Of a stretch of 64,000 nt of DNA, positions 18,501 through 26,692 are shown one piece after another. This DNA comes from JAJPHF01 sp035293805. GTDB lineage: Bacteria > Chloroflexota > UBA6077 > JAJPHF01. The notes beneath the pieces are model-generated. The model ran no database searches and was not told the origin of the DNA. It saw nothing but the letters and a program-made list of their open reading frames with translations. The position numbers and the translations under genes are program-made. Within the stretch, counting starts at the first letter, position 1; each line of letters begins with the position of its first letter. The stretch is from contig DATGMD010000058.1 of NCBI GenBank assembly GCA_035293805.1, forward strand, positions 17,333-81,332, given 5' to 3'.

Positions 18501-19277
18501 CTCCAGGGCGGTGCGCTGGGCGGTGGCGGCGGCGAGGGCCGCGGCGGTACTCGCCGCCTGCGCCTCCGCCTGCGCCAGGGCGGCACCGTAGTAGGCGGCG
18601 GCGAGCCCGGCGGCCTCGGCACAGACGCGCGCGCGGCGCTCGGCGCGGCGAGCGGCGTGGCGCAGGCGCTCGACCTCCGGCGCCAGCGCGGCGGTCAGGT
18701 CGCGGGCACGCTCCAGGTTGGCGGCTGTGGCGGCCAGCTTCTGCTCGGTCTCGGCGAGACGCAGGGCGTGGCGGCGCACGTCGGCGGCGTCTTCGAGCAG
18801 CACGCGGCGGTCCTCGGGGCGCTGGAGGACTAGCTGCTCGATCGTGCCCTGGCCGACGACGCAGTAGGAGTCGGGGCCGAGGCCGGCGCCCAGCAGCCAC
18901 TCGGTCACGTCGCGCAGGCGCACGCGGTTGCCGTTCAGCAGGTACTCGCCCTCACCGGAGCGGTAGAGCCGCCGCGCGATGGCGACCTCGGCGAGGGGCA
19001 GGGGGATGCGCTCGTCGGCGTTGTCGAGCAGCAGGGTCACCTCGGCCATGCCGACGGCCTGGCGCTTACCGCCGCCGGCGAAGATGACGTCTTCGCCGCG
19101 CCGGCCACGCAGGGCGCGCACGCTCTGCTCGCCCAGCGCCCAGCGCACGGCGTCGGCCACGTTGCTCTTGCCAGAGCCGTTGGGGCCGACGATGGCGGTG
19201 ATGCCCGGCTCGAAGACGAGGCGCGTGCGCTGGGGAAAGCTTTTGAAGCCGACTAGCTCGAGCTGTTTCAGGTACAT
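15537..19277 (-). CDS. smc: chromosome segregation ATPase SMC
   Basis: 1246 residues, slightly longer than the usual ~1180. The N-terminal ATPase half has Walker A IVGPNGSGKSNVADAVRWAL at about residues 30-48. Long Ala/Arg/Glu coiled coils flank a hinge around 515-665 that includes QIVTRDGAVVRSAGEW. The C-terminal half has LSGGERALTAVALLFAL at about 1144 and Walker B PFCVLDEVDAALDE at about 1167-1180. It compacts and segregates the chromosome with ScpAB (genes not in the window). An extra Pro/Gly-rich stretch around residues 990-1015 comes from a repeat element within the gene. It lies 23 bases after rnc and is probably in the same transcript. Confidence 0.98.
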   Translation of the reverse strand: MYLKQLELVGFKSFPQRTRLVFEPGITAIVGPNGSGKSNVADAVRWALGEQSVRALRGRRGEDVIFAGGGKRQAVGMAEVTLLLDNADERIPLPLAEVAIARRLYRSGEGEYLLNGNRVRLRDVTEWLLGAGLGPDSYCVVGQGTIEQLVLQRPEDRRVLLEDAADVRRHALRLAETEQKLAATAANLERARDLTAALAPEVERLRHAARRAERRARVCAEAAGLAAAYYGAALAQAEAQAASTAAALAAATAQRTALEQELARVETARAADEAARRPREVRLAALRDQVGRLRAERERLLREQAVGRERLTAAEARAAERRAAADALAQRAEAASGEAAALAAAASEAEAVLTRATTAARAGRAAAREAIAPVVAARRAREAAAQAAQRAAAECQRLEQAVARGAARHEASAAALAALRDRRAQAATALAAAESVVRERETAHAAAAAARDGRAAALGRASAARQAAAAAVAAARREADTARAAVEAVQARRAALDRVLAAAPELVATAELHAAGAHQLLGTLLRVAAEHQTAIAAALDAAARHVVVPAAERALAGLQLVVERDAPRVVFATVEGGDGQRERDAARFRAWVAAALADLPGWRLALDLVDTDPAHHGLCARYLGTTLVVETLPQAVAAHERLLAVPEPGAAFQIVTRDGAVVRSAGEWAAGRDGRDAHLLAYQREAQALQDELAAAEAAHRAAAATLATADQAGRAAATAEAAAREALAAADAAARDAEHARRLAVHEAEAARRELARLEAEVGREARAQEAVAAEAAQAEAARTAALSEQAACQAALRAAETALAEAEQAVQAATAEQAAADAAVTVATANARAARDVAARAAAEVERLAAERQALLAQAAEAARAAADLAAQGARADRRLAAASQELGPLQAEQRSLQDAAAAAASERARLDETVRRLQRELRAADEARAAATVAAERAADALAALRREQAALLAEIGAVDGADVPVQLALADGAAPPSPAASARERPSPPAPAHGERGPHAPLPGGEGPGVREAPVDLDALRRRLTACQRELRAVGAVDASALDDYRAAVERQEFAERQTADLEAASAALRSAGAELQARMRKRFEEAFAAVDAAFGECFRTLFGGGTARLELTADEDTLSAGVDVIAQPPGKRAHSLHTLSGGERALTAVALLFALLRVHPSPFCVLDEVDAALDEANVQRFAQLLRAQAAHTQFLVITHNRGTMETANVLYGITMVDNAISQAVSLRLADLPAAPSAEVVD
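16232..16310. repeat. family B repeat element inside the smc reading frame
   Basis: A 79-base GC-rich element bounded by inverted CCCTCAC and GTGAGGG and containing cggcccctctccccctggga; it closely resembles the intergenic copies at 60009-60042 and 63868-64000. The reading frame of smc stays open across it and encodes a Pro/Gly-rich segment (APLPGGEGPGVRE). Confidence 0.75.
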
Positions 19278-19282
19278 GGGCA

Positions 19283-19382
19283 GCCGTCAGCCGTCAGCCA
19301 TCAGTCGTCAGCGGGTTCTGGCGCGTCGGCAGTCGTGCCGGCGCTCACGCCTGCTGATAACTGGCCGCTGACGGCTGACGGC
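19283..19382. repeat. family C repeat element overlapping the rnc 3' end
   Basis: Left arm of gtcagcc/atcag triplet-like units (19283-19315) and an inverted right arm (ctgataactgg...ctgacggctgacgg, 19349-19382). The same pair of arms occurs at 26566-26692 and 39547-39632. The element supplies the last ~28 codons of rnc. Confidence 0.7.
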
Positions 19383-20107
19383 TCGTCTCCCCACGTCGCG
19401 AGGGCGATCTCCGCGGCCGCCTGCTCGGCGGCGCGCTTGCTGCGCCCGCTGCCGCGCGCCACCGGCTGCCCGGCGATCTCGACCTCGATCGTGAAGATGG
19501 GGCCGTGCTGGGGGCCTTCGACGCCGACGACGCGGTAGCGCGGGACGGCGTCGCGCTCGGACTGGCTGCGCTGCTGGAGGCGCGACTTCGCGTCGAGCAG
19601 CGGCCGCTCGCCCTCGGCGCAGGCGAGCGTCGGCGCCACGAAGCGGTCGAGGAACTTGGCCACGCGCTTGAGGCCGCGGTCGAGGTACATCGCGCCGACG
19701 ACCGCCTCGAAGGTGCGCGCGAGGAGCGCGTCGCGGTCGCGGCCGCCCGCGATCTCCTCGCCGCGCCCGAGCACGAGCGCCCGGCCGAGATCGACGGCGC
19801 GCGCCCAGCCCGCCAGGCTGGTTTCGCAGACGAGGGAGGCGCGCGTCACTGTCAGGACGCCCTCGCTGGCGGCGGGGTAGCGCGTGAACAAGCGCTCGGC
19901 GACGACCATGCCGATCACAGCATCGCCGAGGAACTCCAGGCGCTCGTTGGAGGTGAGGTGCCATTCGGGGCGCTCGTTCACCGCCGAACGGTGGATCAGC
20001 GCGTGGAACAGCCGGCCGCGATCGCGAAAGCGGACCTTGAGGCGGCGTTCGAGGGCCGCCAGGTGGGAGTCCTGCTCGGGGGGAACCGGCAGCGACACGT
20101 CCGTCAT
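19301..20107 (-). CDS. rnc: ribonuclease III
   Basis: 268 residues. The endonuclease domain has the signature NERLEFLGDAVIGMVVAERL (E58, D62) and the second site ARTFEAVVGAMYLD; a C-terminal double-stranded-RNA-binding domain follows (DAKSRLQQRSQSERDAVPRY, then GSGRSKRAAEQAAAEIALA). It processes rRNA precursors and structured RNAs. Oddity: the Asp that precedes TxxEA in typical enzymes (E. coli D114) is Arg here (codon CGC). The C-terminal ~28 residues (after IALATWGDE) are encoded by a repeat element and are probably non-essential. A TATAAT box lies so close to the ATG that the message may be leaderless. Confidence 0.95.
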   Translation of the reverse strand: MTDVSLPVPPEQDSHLAALERRLKVRFRDRGRLFHALIHRSAVNERPEWHLTSNERLEFLGDAVIGMVVAERLFTRYPAASEGVLTVTRASLVCETSLAGWARAVDLGRALVLGRGEEIAGGRDRDALLARTFEAVVGAMYLDRGLKRVAKFLDRFVAPTLACAEGERPLLDAKSRLQQRSQSERDAVPRYRVVGVEGPQHGPIFTIEVEIAGQPVARGSGRSKRAAEQAAAEIALATWGDEPSAVSGQLSAGVSAGTTADAPEPADD

Positions 20108-20115
20108 GGCCAGGG

Positions 20116-20121
20116 ATTATA
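20116..20121 (-). promoter_or_regulatory. -10 box of a probable leaderless rnc promoter
   Basis: Minus strand TATAAT, a perfect consensus -10, followed by only eight bases and the rnc ATG. The transcript would begin at or next to the start codon; no ribosome binding site fits in between. No convincing -35 hexamer is visible. Confidence 0.5.
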
Positions 20122-20185
20122 GCAGAACGGGCCGGCACGGCCGCCGCGGGCAAGCGTCAGGAACCTGCCTCAGCAGCTAACGGCG

Positions 20186-20225
20186 GGCGCGGGGAGCGGG
20201 GCCGGGTGACCCCACTCCCCGCGCC
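20186..20225 (-). terminator. hairpin terminator after the YflT-like gene
   Basis: GGCGCGGGGAG (20186-20196) and CTCCCCGCGCC (20215-20225) form a perfect 11-bp stem directly after the stop codon of the stress-protein gene. There is no strong T-tract, as is common for high-GC terminators. Confidence 0.6.
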
Positions 20226-20226
20226 G

Positions 20227-20868
20227 TCAGGAGCGCGGGTTCTCGTCCACTGGCAACAGCTCGTCCGGGTCGCGCGCGGCCGTGGTGCGGGCCATGTCCT
20301 CGGCCCCGCTCAGGTACTGGCGACGATCGTTGCGCGTCAGATCGACGCCCGCGTCGCCGGGCCACTCGGGCGTGCCGTGCACGGCCTCCAGGTTGCACTG
20401 GTCGGCGCCGTGCCGCGCGAGCACGGCCTGGACGGCGTCGGCGCGGTCGGCCTGCGTACGCACGGCCAGGAGGACGCCGCCCTCACGCAGCCGATCGTGG
20501 TAGTACTGGGCCGTGTCGTGATCGACACCCGCGCTTTCGAGCGCCCCCACGACGCCGCCGACCACGGCGCCCGTGACGCCGCCGGTCACGGCGCCGGCCA
20601 GCGCCGCGGCCAGCGGGCCGACGGCGACGATCGGTCCGATCCCGGGGATGAGCATAGCCGCCACGCCGAGCAGAAGGCCTTCGACGACGCCGACGCCCGC
20701 GCCACTCGCCGCGGAGGCCTCCTGGTCACGGTGCAGCCCCTTGCCGCCCTCGACGCCGCGCCCGATCAGGCTGATCGCGTTCGTCGCGACGCCCTGTTGG
20801 CGGAGATCCTGGTAAGCGGCATCGGCCTTGGCGCGGTCGTGGAAGTAGCCCAGAACCGTGGTATCCAC
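20227..20868 (-). CDS. YflT-domain (general stress protein 17M-like) protein
   Basis: About 213 residues from GTG 20868, which has AAGGAG seven bases upstream; longer in-frame starts run into repeat sequence. The N-terminus TTVLGYFHDRAKADAAYQDL then GVATNAISLIGRG resembles the heat-induced YflT/Gsp17M domain. Residues 60-115 form a Gly/Ala-rich hydrophobic stretch with GxxxG-like spacing that may insert into membrane or oligomerise; a second ferredoxin-like part follows (AQYYHDRLREGGVLLAVRTQ). The hydrophilic tail is rich in Asp and Arg. Likely general stress response; molecular role unknown. Confidence 0.72.
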   Translation of the reverse strand: MDTTVLGYFHDRAKADAAYQDLRQQGVATNAISLIGRGVEGGKGLHRDQEASAASGAGVGVVEGLLLGVAAMLIPGIGPIVAVGPLAAALAGAVTGGVTGAVVGGVVGALESAGVDHDTAQYYHDRLREGGVLLAVRTQADRADAVQAVLARHGADQCNLEAVHGTPEWPGDAGVDLTRNDRRQYLSGAEDMARTTAARDPDELLPVDENPRS

Positions 20869-20959
20869 GTTGCAACTCCTTCTACCTACGTGGCGCGCTC
20901 CCCGGCGCCGCGGTTGGCCGCCCTCGGTTTGCGAAGCGAGCGGCGCACGAATCGTGCCA

Positions 20960-21116
20960 GTGGGTGAGGGGGCCCCGCCTCCCAGGCTTGGGAGGGGATG
21001 GGGGCGCCTCCTCCCCCGAGAGTAAGAGGATAAAGGATAGGTAGGTGGGGGGACACCCCCCACGCCCCCCGGCAGGGTGTGGCGCGGAATACTGCGAGCG
21101 CCACTGCCCCTGCACC
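20960..21116. repeat. low-complexity and inverted repeat spacer
   Basis: Contains inverted cgcctcccaggc/ttgggagg, poly-purine/pyrimidine runs (ctcccccgagagtaagagga) and, at about 21077-21106, an inverted copy of the ggcagtggcg...ttccgcgcca unit found near 10909. No gene is visible between 20869 and 21162. Confidence 0.55.
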
Positions 21117-21162
21117 CCCGGGGACAGGGCCTGACCCATCCCGCTGTTGGGAGGGGGCGTGG

Positions 21163-22500
<1,338 letters not shown>

Positions 22501-22513
22501 GGTGCCTTCTCCC

Positions 22514-23404
22514 TCAGGGCTGTGGGGCGATCGACGCCTGGTCGAGGAGCAGGCCGAGCGGCGCGGTGTCGCTCGGCACGAGGCGCCAGGTGCCGGCGAA
22601 GCGCCGCGGCGGGAGCGCATCCGGCGCACCGCGCTCGGTTGTCTGGATCGTCACCGCCACCTCGGTGGGGCTGGCGCCAGGGCGCGTGTCGACGGTGACG
22701 CTCTCGGTGTCGCGGTAGCCGGCGGCCCAGGTGGGGAACGGGTTGGCGACCTGGAAGCGCGGAGTGAAGAAGGCGTAGGCGTCGTCGAGCGCGTGGCGGT
22801 CGAGCGCGTTGTAGAAGCCGCGCACGACGACCTCGGCGACGGTCAGCGGCCGGTCAGACTCGCCGCTCGGCTCCAGCCAGGTCTCGGCGCCGCCGACCAG
22901 CGCGCCGCCGCTGAGGCGGTACGGGCGGCGGACGAGCGCCGTGGGACAGCAGTTCGGGTCACCGCTGAAGTAGTACGGCTCATCGACGATGAGCTGGCCG
23001 CCGCCGATGCTGAGGCCTAGCTTGTAGCCGGACTGGCTGGCGACGAGGCGCGGGCGGGGCTCGGCCTGGTGGTAGACGAGGAAGCCGATGGTGCCGGCAG
23101 TGCCGCCGGAGAACAGCGGGATCACGGCCTCGTCCAGGCCGTCGCCGTCGATGTCGCCGTAGAGGACGTTGTCGACGAGCGGGTAGCCGGCGACCTGGTC
23201 GCCGCCGAGCGCCACCAGCAGGCAGGGCGCGCGACCGCCGAACGCCGGCGGGCAGTCGGCGCTGGCCTGCACGCCCGGCTCGGCGGCCAGCACCGCCAGC
23301 CAGTCGACGGCCTGAAGCGGCGTGCCCTGGGCGAGCGCGCGGCTGGGCCAGAGCAGCAAGGCCAGCAGGGCGACTGCGAGGCGCAGCCAGGCGGCCTTCG
23401 TCAT
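22514..23404 (-). CDS. secreted VCBS/FG-GAP-like protein, 296 aa
   Basis: The N-terminal signal peptide (WLRLAVALLALLLWPSRALA, cleavage after ALA) directs export. The mature part has paired Cys (DCPP...APC; NCCP), a calcium-loop-like segment LYGDIDGDGLDEAVIPLFSG characteristic of FG-GAP/VCBS repeats, and a C-terminal NTF2-like region (VVVRGFYNALDRHALDDAYA, FFTPRFQ) often seen in proteins that track a growing peptide or bind a small ligand. It overlaps the upstream DUF6194 gene by ATGA and precedes pmbA, so these genes are translationally coupled. Function unknown. Confidence 0.75.
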   Translation of the reverse strand: MTKAAWLRLAVALLALLLWPSRALAQGTPLQAVDWLAVLAAEPGVQASADCPPAFGGRAPCLLVALGGDQVAGYPLVDNVLYGDIDGDGLDEAVIPLFSGGTAGTIGFLVYHQAEPRPRLVASQSGYKLGLSIGGGQLIVDEPYYFSGDPNCCPTALVRRPYRLSGGALVGGAETWLEPSGESDRPLTVAEVVVRGFYNALDRHALDDAYAFFTPRFQVANPFPTWAAGYRDTESVTVDTRPGASPTEVAVTIQTTERGAPDALPPRRFAGTWRLVPSDTAPLGLLLDQASIAPQP

Positions 23405-23892
23405 GCTTCCTCCTCGCGCGTCGTCTGCCCTCGGGCATGCCTGGCGACGGCGCGCTGGTAAGCCTCGGCGAGCAAGGGCTGCACAGACTCGAACGTCTCG
23501 GCGCTGGGGTTGAGCACACAGACCCAGGACTGCGGCGCGTAGACGGGATGCGGCAGTAGCTGGTCCAAGGTCGTGAAGTCGTGGCCAGTGCTGACGGGTA
23601 CGCCGGCGCCGGGAGGAGCGGGTGGCGGGCCGAACAAGGAGCGGTAGGTGTCCCGGCTGACGCCGACGTTCAGGCGGAAGACGCCTGGGCGGTTGAGGTT
23701 CGAGGCGCAGTCGAAGTCGCCGTAGTCTTTGGTCACGATGGTGGCGAAGGGGAAGCGGTGCTTCGGGTCAAGCCTCTGATCGGGATCGTACATGAAGAAT
23801 GTGTCGCCCGCCGCGATGCCCTCCGTCACGGTGAGCACGTCGACGTCGGCAAACGTGTCGCGAATGTACTGGATGATGGCGTCCGGGTCCAT
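23401..23892 (-). CDS. DUF6194 family protein, 163 aa
   Basis: MDPDAIIQYIRDTFADVDVL, then AAGDTFFMYDPDQRL, FPFATIVTKDYGDFD, RPGVFRLNVGVSRDTYRSLF, HDFTTLDQLLPHPVYAPQSW and VCVLNPSAETFESV are the ordered conserved blocks of the DUF6194 family, small cytosolic proteins related in outline to MmcQ/YjbR-like folds. The biochemical role is unknown. The stop overlaps the start of the secreted VCBS-like protein. A repeat-bearing 259-base gap separates it from the Imm21-like gene upstream. Confidence 0.75.
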   Translation of the reverse strand: MDPDAIIQYIRDTFADVDVLTVTEGIAAGDTFFMYDPDQRLDPKHRFPFATIVTKDYGDFDCASNLNRPGVFRLNVGVSRDTYRSLFGPPPAPPGAGVPVSTGHDFTTLDQLLPHPVYAPQSWVCVLNPSAETFESVQPLLAEAYQRAVARHARGQTTREEEA

Positions 23893-24007
23893 GCTGGCGT
23901 CCTCCGCGAGCGGTCGCGTGGTCAACCGAGTGCTGGCTGTGCTCACTGATTTTGGCAGGCGCGCGCTCGCGTTCACTACACCGACGTGCGGAGATCGGCC
24001 GACGCCG

Positions 24008-24056
24008 GGGCTGCGGCCTGACGGCCGCGGGCGGGCACGAGACCCGCCCCTACAGC
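24008..24056. repeat. family D intergenic repeat
   Basis: gcggcctgacggccgcgggc followed by gggcacgagacccgcccctac; the GCGGGCGGG/CCCGCCC inverted core matches 1703-1731 and the end of 10783-11004. The rest of the 23893-24151 spacer shows no gene. Confidence 0.7.
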
Positions 24057-24151
24057 ATGCCGATGCGGACGTCGCAGATCCCACGACCATCAATTGCACA
24101 ATCGCAGAGTTCAGCGGCACAGAAGTATTCGCTCCCACACTCAGTTCCCGG

Positions 24152-24787
24152 TCATAGCGGTCGCAGCCGCAGGACCAGGGTGTCTTCGATGTCAAGCCGG
24201 CGACGCTCCACGGCGTAGTGACCAGGCAAGACGCTGACGGGGAGATAGTTGCCGATGGCCGCGAAATTCCAACGGCCGCTTGGAAGCTCAACAGATGCGC
24301 CGTCGTTGACAGCGTGCATCAGCACCAGCTTATCGCTGGCAATCAGGTACTCCGGAATAGCTGGCTCCCAGCCGAATTCCGGCGCTCGCCGCAGCTCATC
24401 GAGCACCCGTTCGGCGTCCACCTGGTCCCTCGGGTCCACGTCGAGCGCCAGCATCACGCCTGGCTGCAGATCAAGACGCAGCCAACTGACTAGAGTGGTC
24501 GGTTCGAGCGACTCAGCCAGTACGATCGCTCGCCCCGGCCCTACATCCAACAACGCAGGGAACTCCGTCACCGCGCACGCGCGCTCGTAGTCGTCGGGTG
24601 GAGGGCGGTAGCTGACGCCTGGTTGATACTGGTCAGCGCCCGACCAATACGAAACCAAATTTCCGGGAATGACGAGCATCGGGCCGCCATCGTTGCAGAA
24701 CGGCACGCTGAATGGCTCGTAGGTGCTCACGATCCAGGCCCCCGTTGAGAGTTCGCGGCAAAATGGGTGGCGAAGGCCAGCGCTCAT
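24152..24787 (-). CDS. Imm21-family immunity-like protein, 211 aa
   Basis: The pattern NDGGPMLVIPGNLVSYWSGA, then PDDYERACAVTEFPALLDVG, GRAIVLAESLEPTTLVSWL and a C-terminal LPSGRWN segment follows the Imm21 family, immunity proteins described from polymorphic-toxin loci. It has no signal peptide, consistent with a cytosolic inhibitor. The ATG overlaps the tldD stop (ATGA), so translation is coupled to tldD. The 5' half uses noticeably more A/T than neighbours. No toxin gene is visible beside it, so the role could also have been repurposed. Family call moderately firm; function inferred. Confidence 0.65.
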   Translation of the reverse strand: MSAGLRHPFCRELSTGAWIVSTYEPFSVPFCNDGGPMLVIPGNLVSYWSGADQYQPGVSYRPPPDDYERACAVTEFPALLDVGPGRAIVLAESLEPTTLVSWLRLDLQPGVMLALDVDPRDQVDAERVLDELRRAPEFGWEPAIPEYLIASDKLVLMHAVNDGASVELPSGRWNFAAIGNYLPVSVLPGHYAVERRRLDIEDTLVLRLRPL

Positions 24788-26217
24788 AGCACGCCGACGC
24801 GGACGTTGCGGAAGCGGGCGGCGGCGGCGCCGTGGCCGACGTGGGCGACCTGGGAGGGCTGGCCCTTGCCGCAGTTGGGCGTGCCCCAGACGGCCCACTC
24901 GCTGCACACGGCGTCGCAGGCGTTCCAGAACTCGGGCGTGATGCCGGTGTAGGTCGGGTTCTTGAGCAGCGCGCCCAGCTTGCCGCCGCGAATCTCCCAG
25001 GCGATCTCCGTGCCAAACTGGAAGTTCAGCCGCTTGTCGTCGATGCTCCAGCTCTTGTTGGTCTGCATGTAGATGCCACGGTCGGTGTCCGCGATGAGGT
25101 CGGCGAGGCGCCAGGGGCCGGGCTCCAGGTTGACGTTGGTCATGCGGATGAGGGGGATGCGGTTCCAGCCGTCGGCGCGCATGGTGCCGTTGCTCATCTC
25201 GCCGAACTGCGCCGCCGTCTCGCGCGAGGTCAGGTAGTTGCGGAAGAGGCCCTGGTCCACGATCATCGTGCGCTGCGCCGGCACGCCCTCGTCGTCGTAG
25301 CCGAAGGTGCCGAGCCCGCCCGGCACGGTGGCGTCGGCGACGATCGTGACCTGGGGCGAGCCGTAGCAGAACGTGCCGCGCTTGTCGGGCGTGAGGAAGC
25401 TCGTGCCGGCGTAGCTGGCCTCCATGCCGAGCACGCGGTCCAGCTCGATGGGGTGGCCGCACGACTCGTGTACCTGGAGGGCGGTCTGGGTCGGGTCGAG
25501 GATCAGCGTCGTGACCTCGCTGGGGCACTGGCGAGCGCCGAGCAGCTGCACCGCCTCCTCGGCGATGCGGGGGGCGTTGCCGGCGAGGTCCATCGCCTCG
25601 ACGAACTCGTAGCCGGCGGTACCCTGGTGGCGGCCGAAGCTGTTGGGATAGGAGCGCTTCTGCACCTCCTGCTCGCCCACGGCCAGCGCCTCGATGCCGC
25701 CGCCGGTCTCGATCAACGCTTGCTCGACGTAAGCGCCGTCGGTGCTGGCGAAGGTCTTGTCGATGCGCTGGCACTCCAGGGACGCCTCGGCGACGCCGAT
25801 GCCTCGCACGGCGCGCATGGCGGCGTCGGCGCGGAAGAGCAGGTCGAGCTTGTCCTCGAGCGAGACGGCGAAGGGGTCGCGCCGAATGGGCGTGGCGTAG
25901 CGCCCGACGGAGCGCACGGGCGGACCGAGGCTGATGGGCTGGCGGCGGGCGAGGCCGCTGGCGCGGGCGATGGCGACGGCGAGGCGCGTGACGCGCTCTA
26001 GCTCGGCGGGCTCGACGCGCGCGCTGCTGGCGAAGCCCCAGGCGCCATCCACGAGCACGCGCACGCCGAAGCCGGCGCTCTCCTCGTCGGCCAGCGCGTC
26101 GACGGCGCCGTTCTTCACGCTCACGACCTGCACGCGCTTGGTTTCCAGGCGCACGTCGGCGTAGCTGGCGCCGAGCCCCTGGGCCAGGTCGAGCACCCGC
26201 TGGCTGTGGTCACGCAT
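24784..26217 (-). CDS. tldD: TldD-family zinc metalloprotease
   Basis: 477 residues. The catalytic motif HESCGHPIELDRVLGMEA (HExxxH) is intact, and EASYAGTSFLTPDKRG, GYDDEGVPAQRTMIV and EMSNGTMRADGWNRIPLIRM match the TldD core. The C-terminus, normally with a Cys near the active site, contains TPNCGKGQPSQVAHVGHGAA, which is conserved. TldD works with TldE/PmbA to degrade unfolded peptides and, in enterobacteria, removes the microcin B17 leader and degrades the CcdA antitoxin. Here it is followed by the overlapping Imm21-like gene and, 1.6 kb further, by pmbA. Confidence 0.93.
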   Translation of the reverse strand: MRDHSQRVLDLAQGLGASYADVRLETKRVQVVSVKNGAVDALADEESAGFGVRVLVDGAWGFASSARVEPAELERVTRLAVAIARASGLARRQPISLGPPVRSVGRYATPIRRDPFAVSLEDKLDLLFRADAAMRAVRGIGVAEASLECQRIDKTFASTDGAYVEQALIETGGGIEALAVGEQEVQKRSYPNSFGRHQGTAGYEFVEAMDLAGNAPRIAEEAVQLLGARQCPSEVTTLILDPTQTALQVHESCGHPIELDRVLGMEASYAGTSFLTPDKRGTFCYGSPQVTIVADATVPGGLGTFGYDDEGVPAQRTMIVDQGLFRNYLTSRETAAQFGEMSNGTMRADGWNRIPLIRMTNVNLEPGPWRLADLIADTDRGIYMQTNKSWSIDDKRLNFQFGTEIAWEIRGGKLGALLKNPTYTGITPEFWNACDAVCSEWAVWGTPNCGKGQPSQVAHVGHGAAAARFRNVRVGVL

Positions 26218-26240
26218 GCTGCCGACTCCTTTGACGTCGC

Positions 26241-26269
26241 TTGACCGCCCTGGCGCGCGCCCCTAGACT
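26241..26269 (+). promoter_or_regulatory. sigma70-type promoter of the fmdB-like gene
   Basis: TTGACC (26241-26246) and TAGACT (26264-26269) are spaced by exactly 17 bases; the start near 26276 leaves a leader of about 54 bases. Lies in the divergent spacer between tldD and the zinc-ribbon gene. Confidence 0.6.
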
Positions 26270-26329
26270 ATCGGTAGGGAGCGCCCGGGGCGACGTGGGC
26301 GCTCCGAATCGCGCGGCGAGGTGGTGGCG

Positions 26330-26563
26330 ATGCCTCTCTTTGAATATTACTGCTCGACCTGCCGCACGCGCTTCGAGGAGCTGGTGCGGGTGCCGGCCAC
26401 GGGGGAGGGCGCGACCTGCCCGCAGTGCGGCCGCACGAACGTGCCGCGCGTGCTGTCGACGTTCGCCACGGTGCGGGCCGGCGACGGGGCCGACCTGGCG
26501 TCGGTCGCCAGCTATGGCGGCGGGGGCGGCTGCTGCGGCGCGGGCGGCTGTGGCTGCGGCTAG
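26330..26563 (+). CDS. FmdB-family zinc-ribbon protein, 77 aa
   Basis: MPLFEYYCSTCRTRFEELVR followed by CPQCGRTNVPRVLSTFATV is the FmdB/regulatory zinc-ribbon domain with two CxxC knuckles. The C-terminus is Gly/Cys-rich (GGGCCGAGGCGCG), typical of this family. These proteins are suspected regulators of amide or formamide metabolism, but most members have no proven role. ATG 26330 is chosen as start of the domain; GAGGTGG lies just before it. The strong promoter upstream and the repeat element downstream suggest its own transcript, possibly running on to mazG. Confidence 0.88.
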   Translation: MPLFEYYCSTCRTRFEELVRVPATGEGATCPQCGRTNVPRVLSTFATVRAGDGADLASVASYGGGGGCCGAGGCGCG

Positions 26564-26565
26564 CG

Positions 26566-26692
26566 GTCAGTGGTCAGTCATCGGTCGTCAGCAGGGGCCA
26601 TCGCGGAGCCATCGGGGGCGCGGCGGGGTGGTTGCGCGAGCAAGACCGCGCGTCTCGGCCGCGCGGGCGGATCGGTGATGGCTGAAGGCTGA
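26566..26692. repeat. family C repeat element before mazG
   Basis: Left arm ggtcagtggtcagtcatcgg at about 26568-26590 and inverted right arm (tgatggctgaaggctgatgg) at about 26672-26692. The right arm provides the GAAGG ribosome binding site and the start codon region of mazG. Confidence 0.65.

Noticed and set aside
16713..18833. Long plus-strand frame opposite smc
   Set aside because: Antisense shadow of a confirmed gene; Gly/Arg/Leu-rich with no domain.
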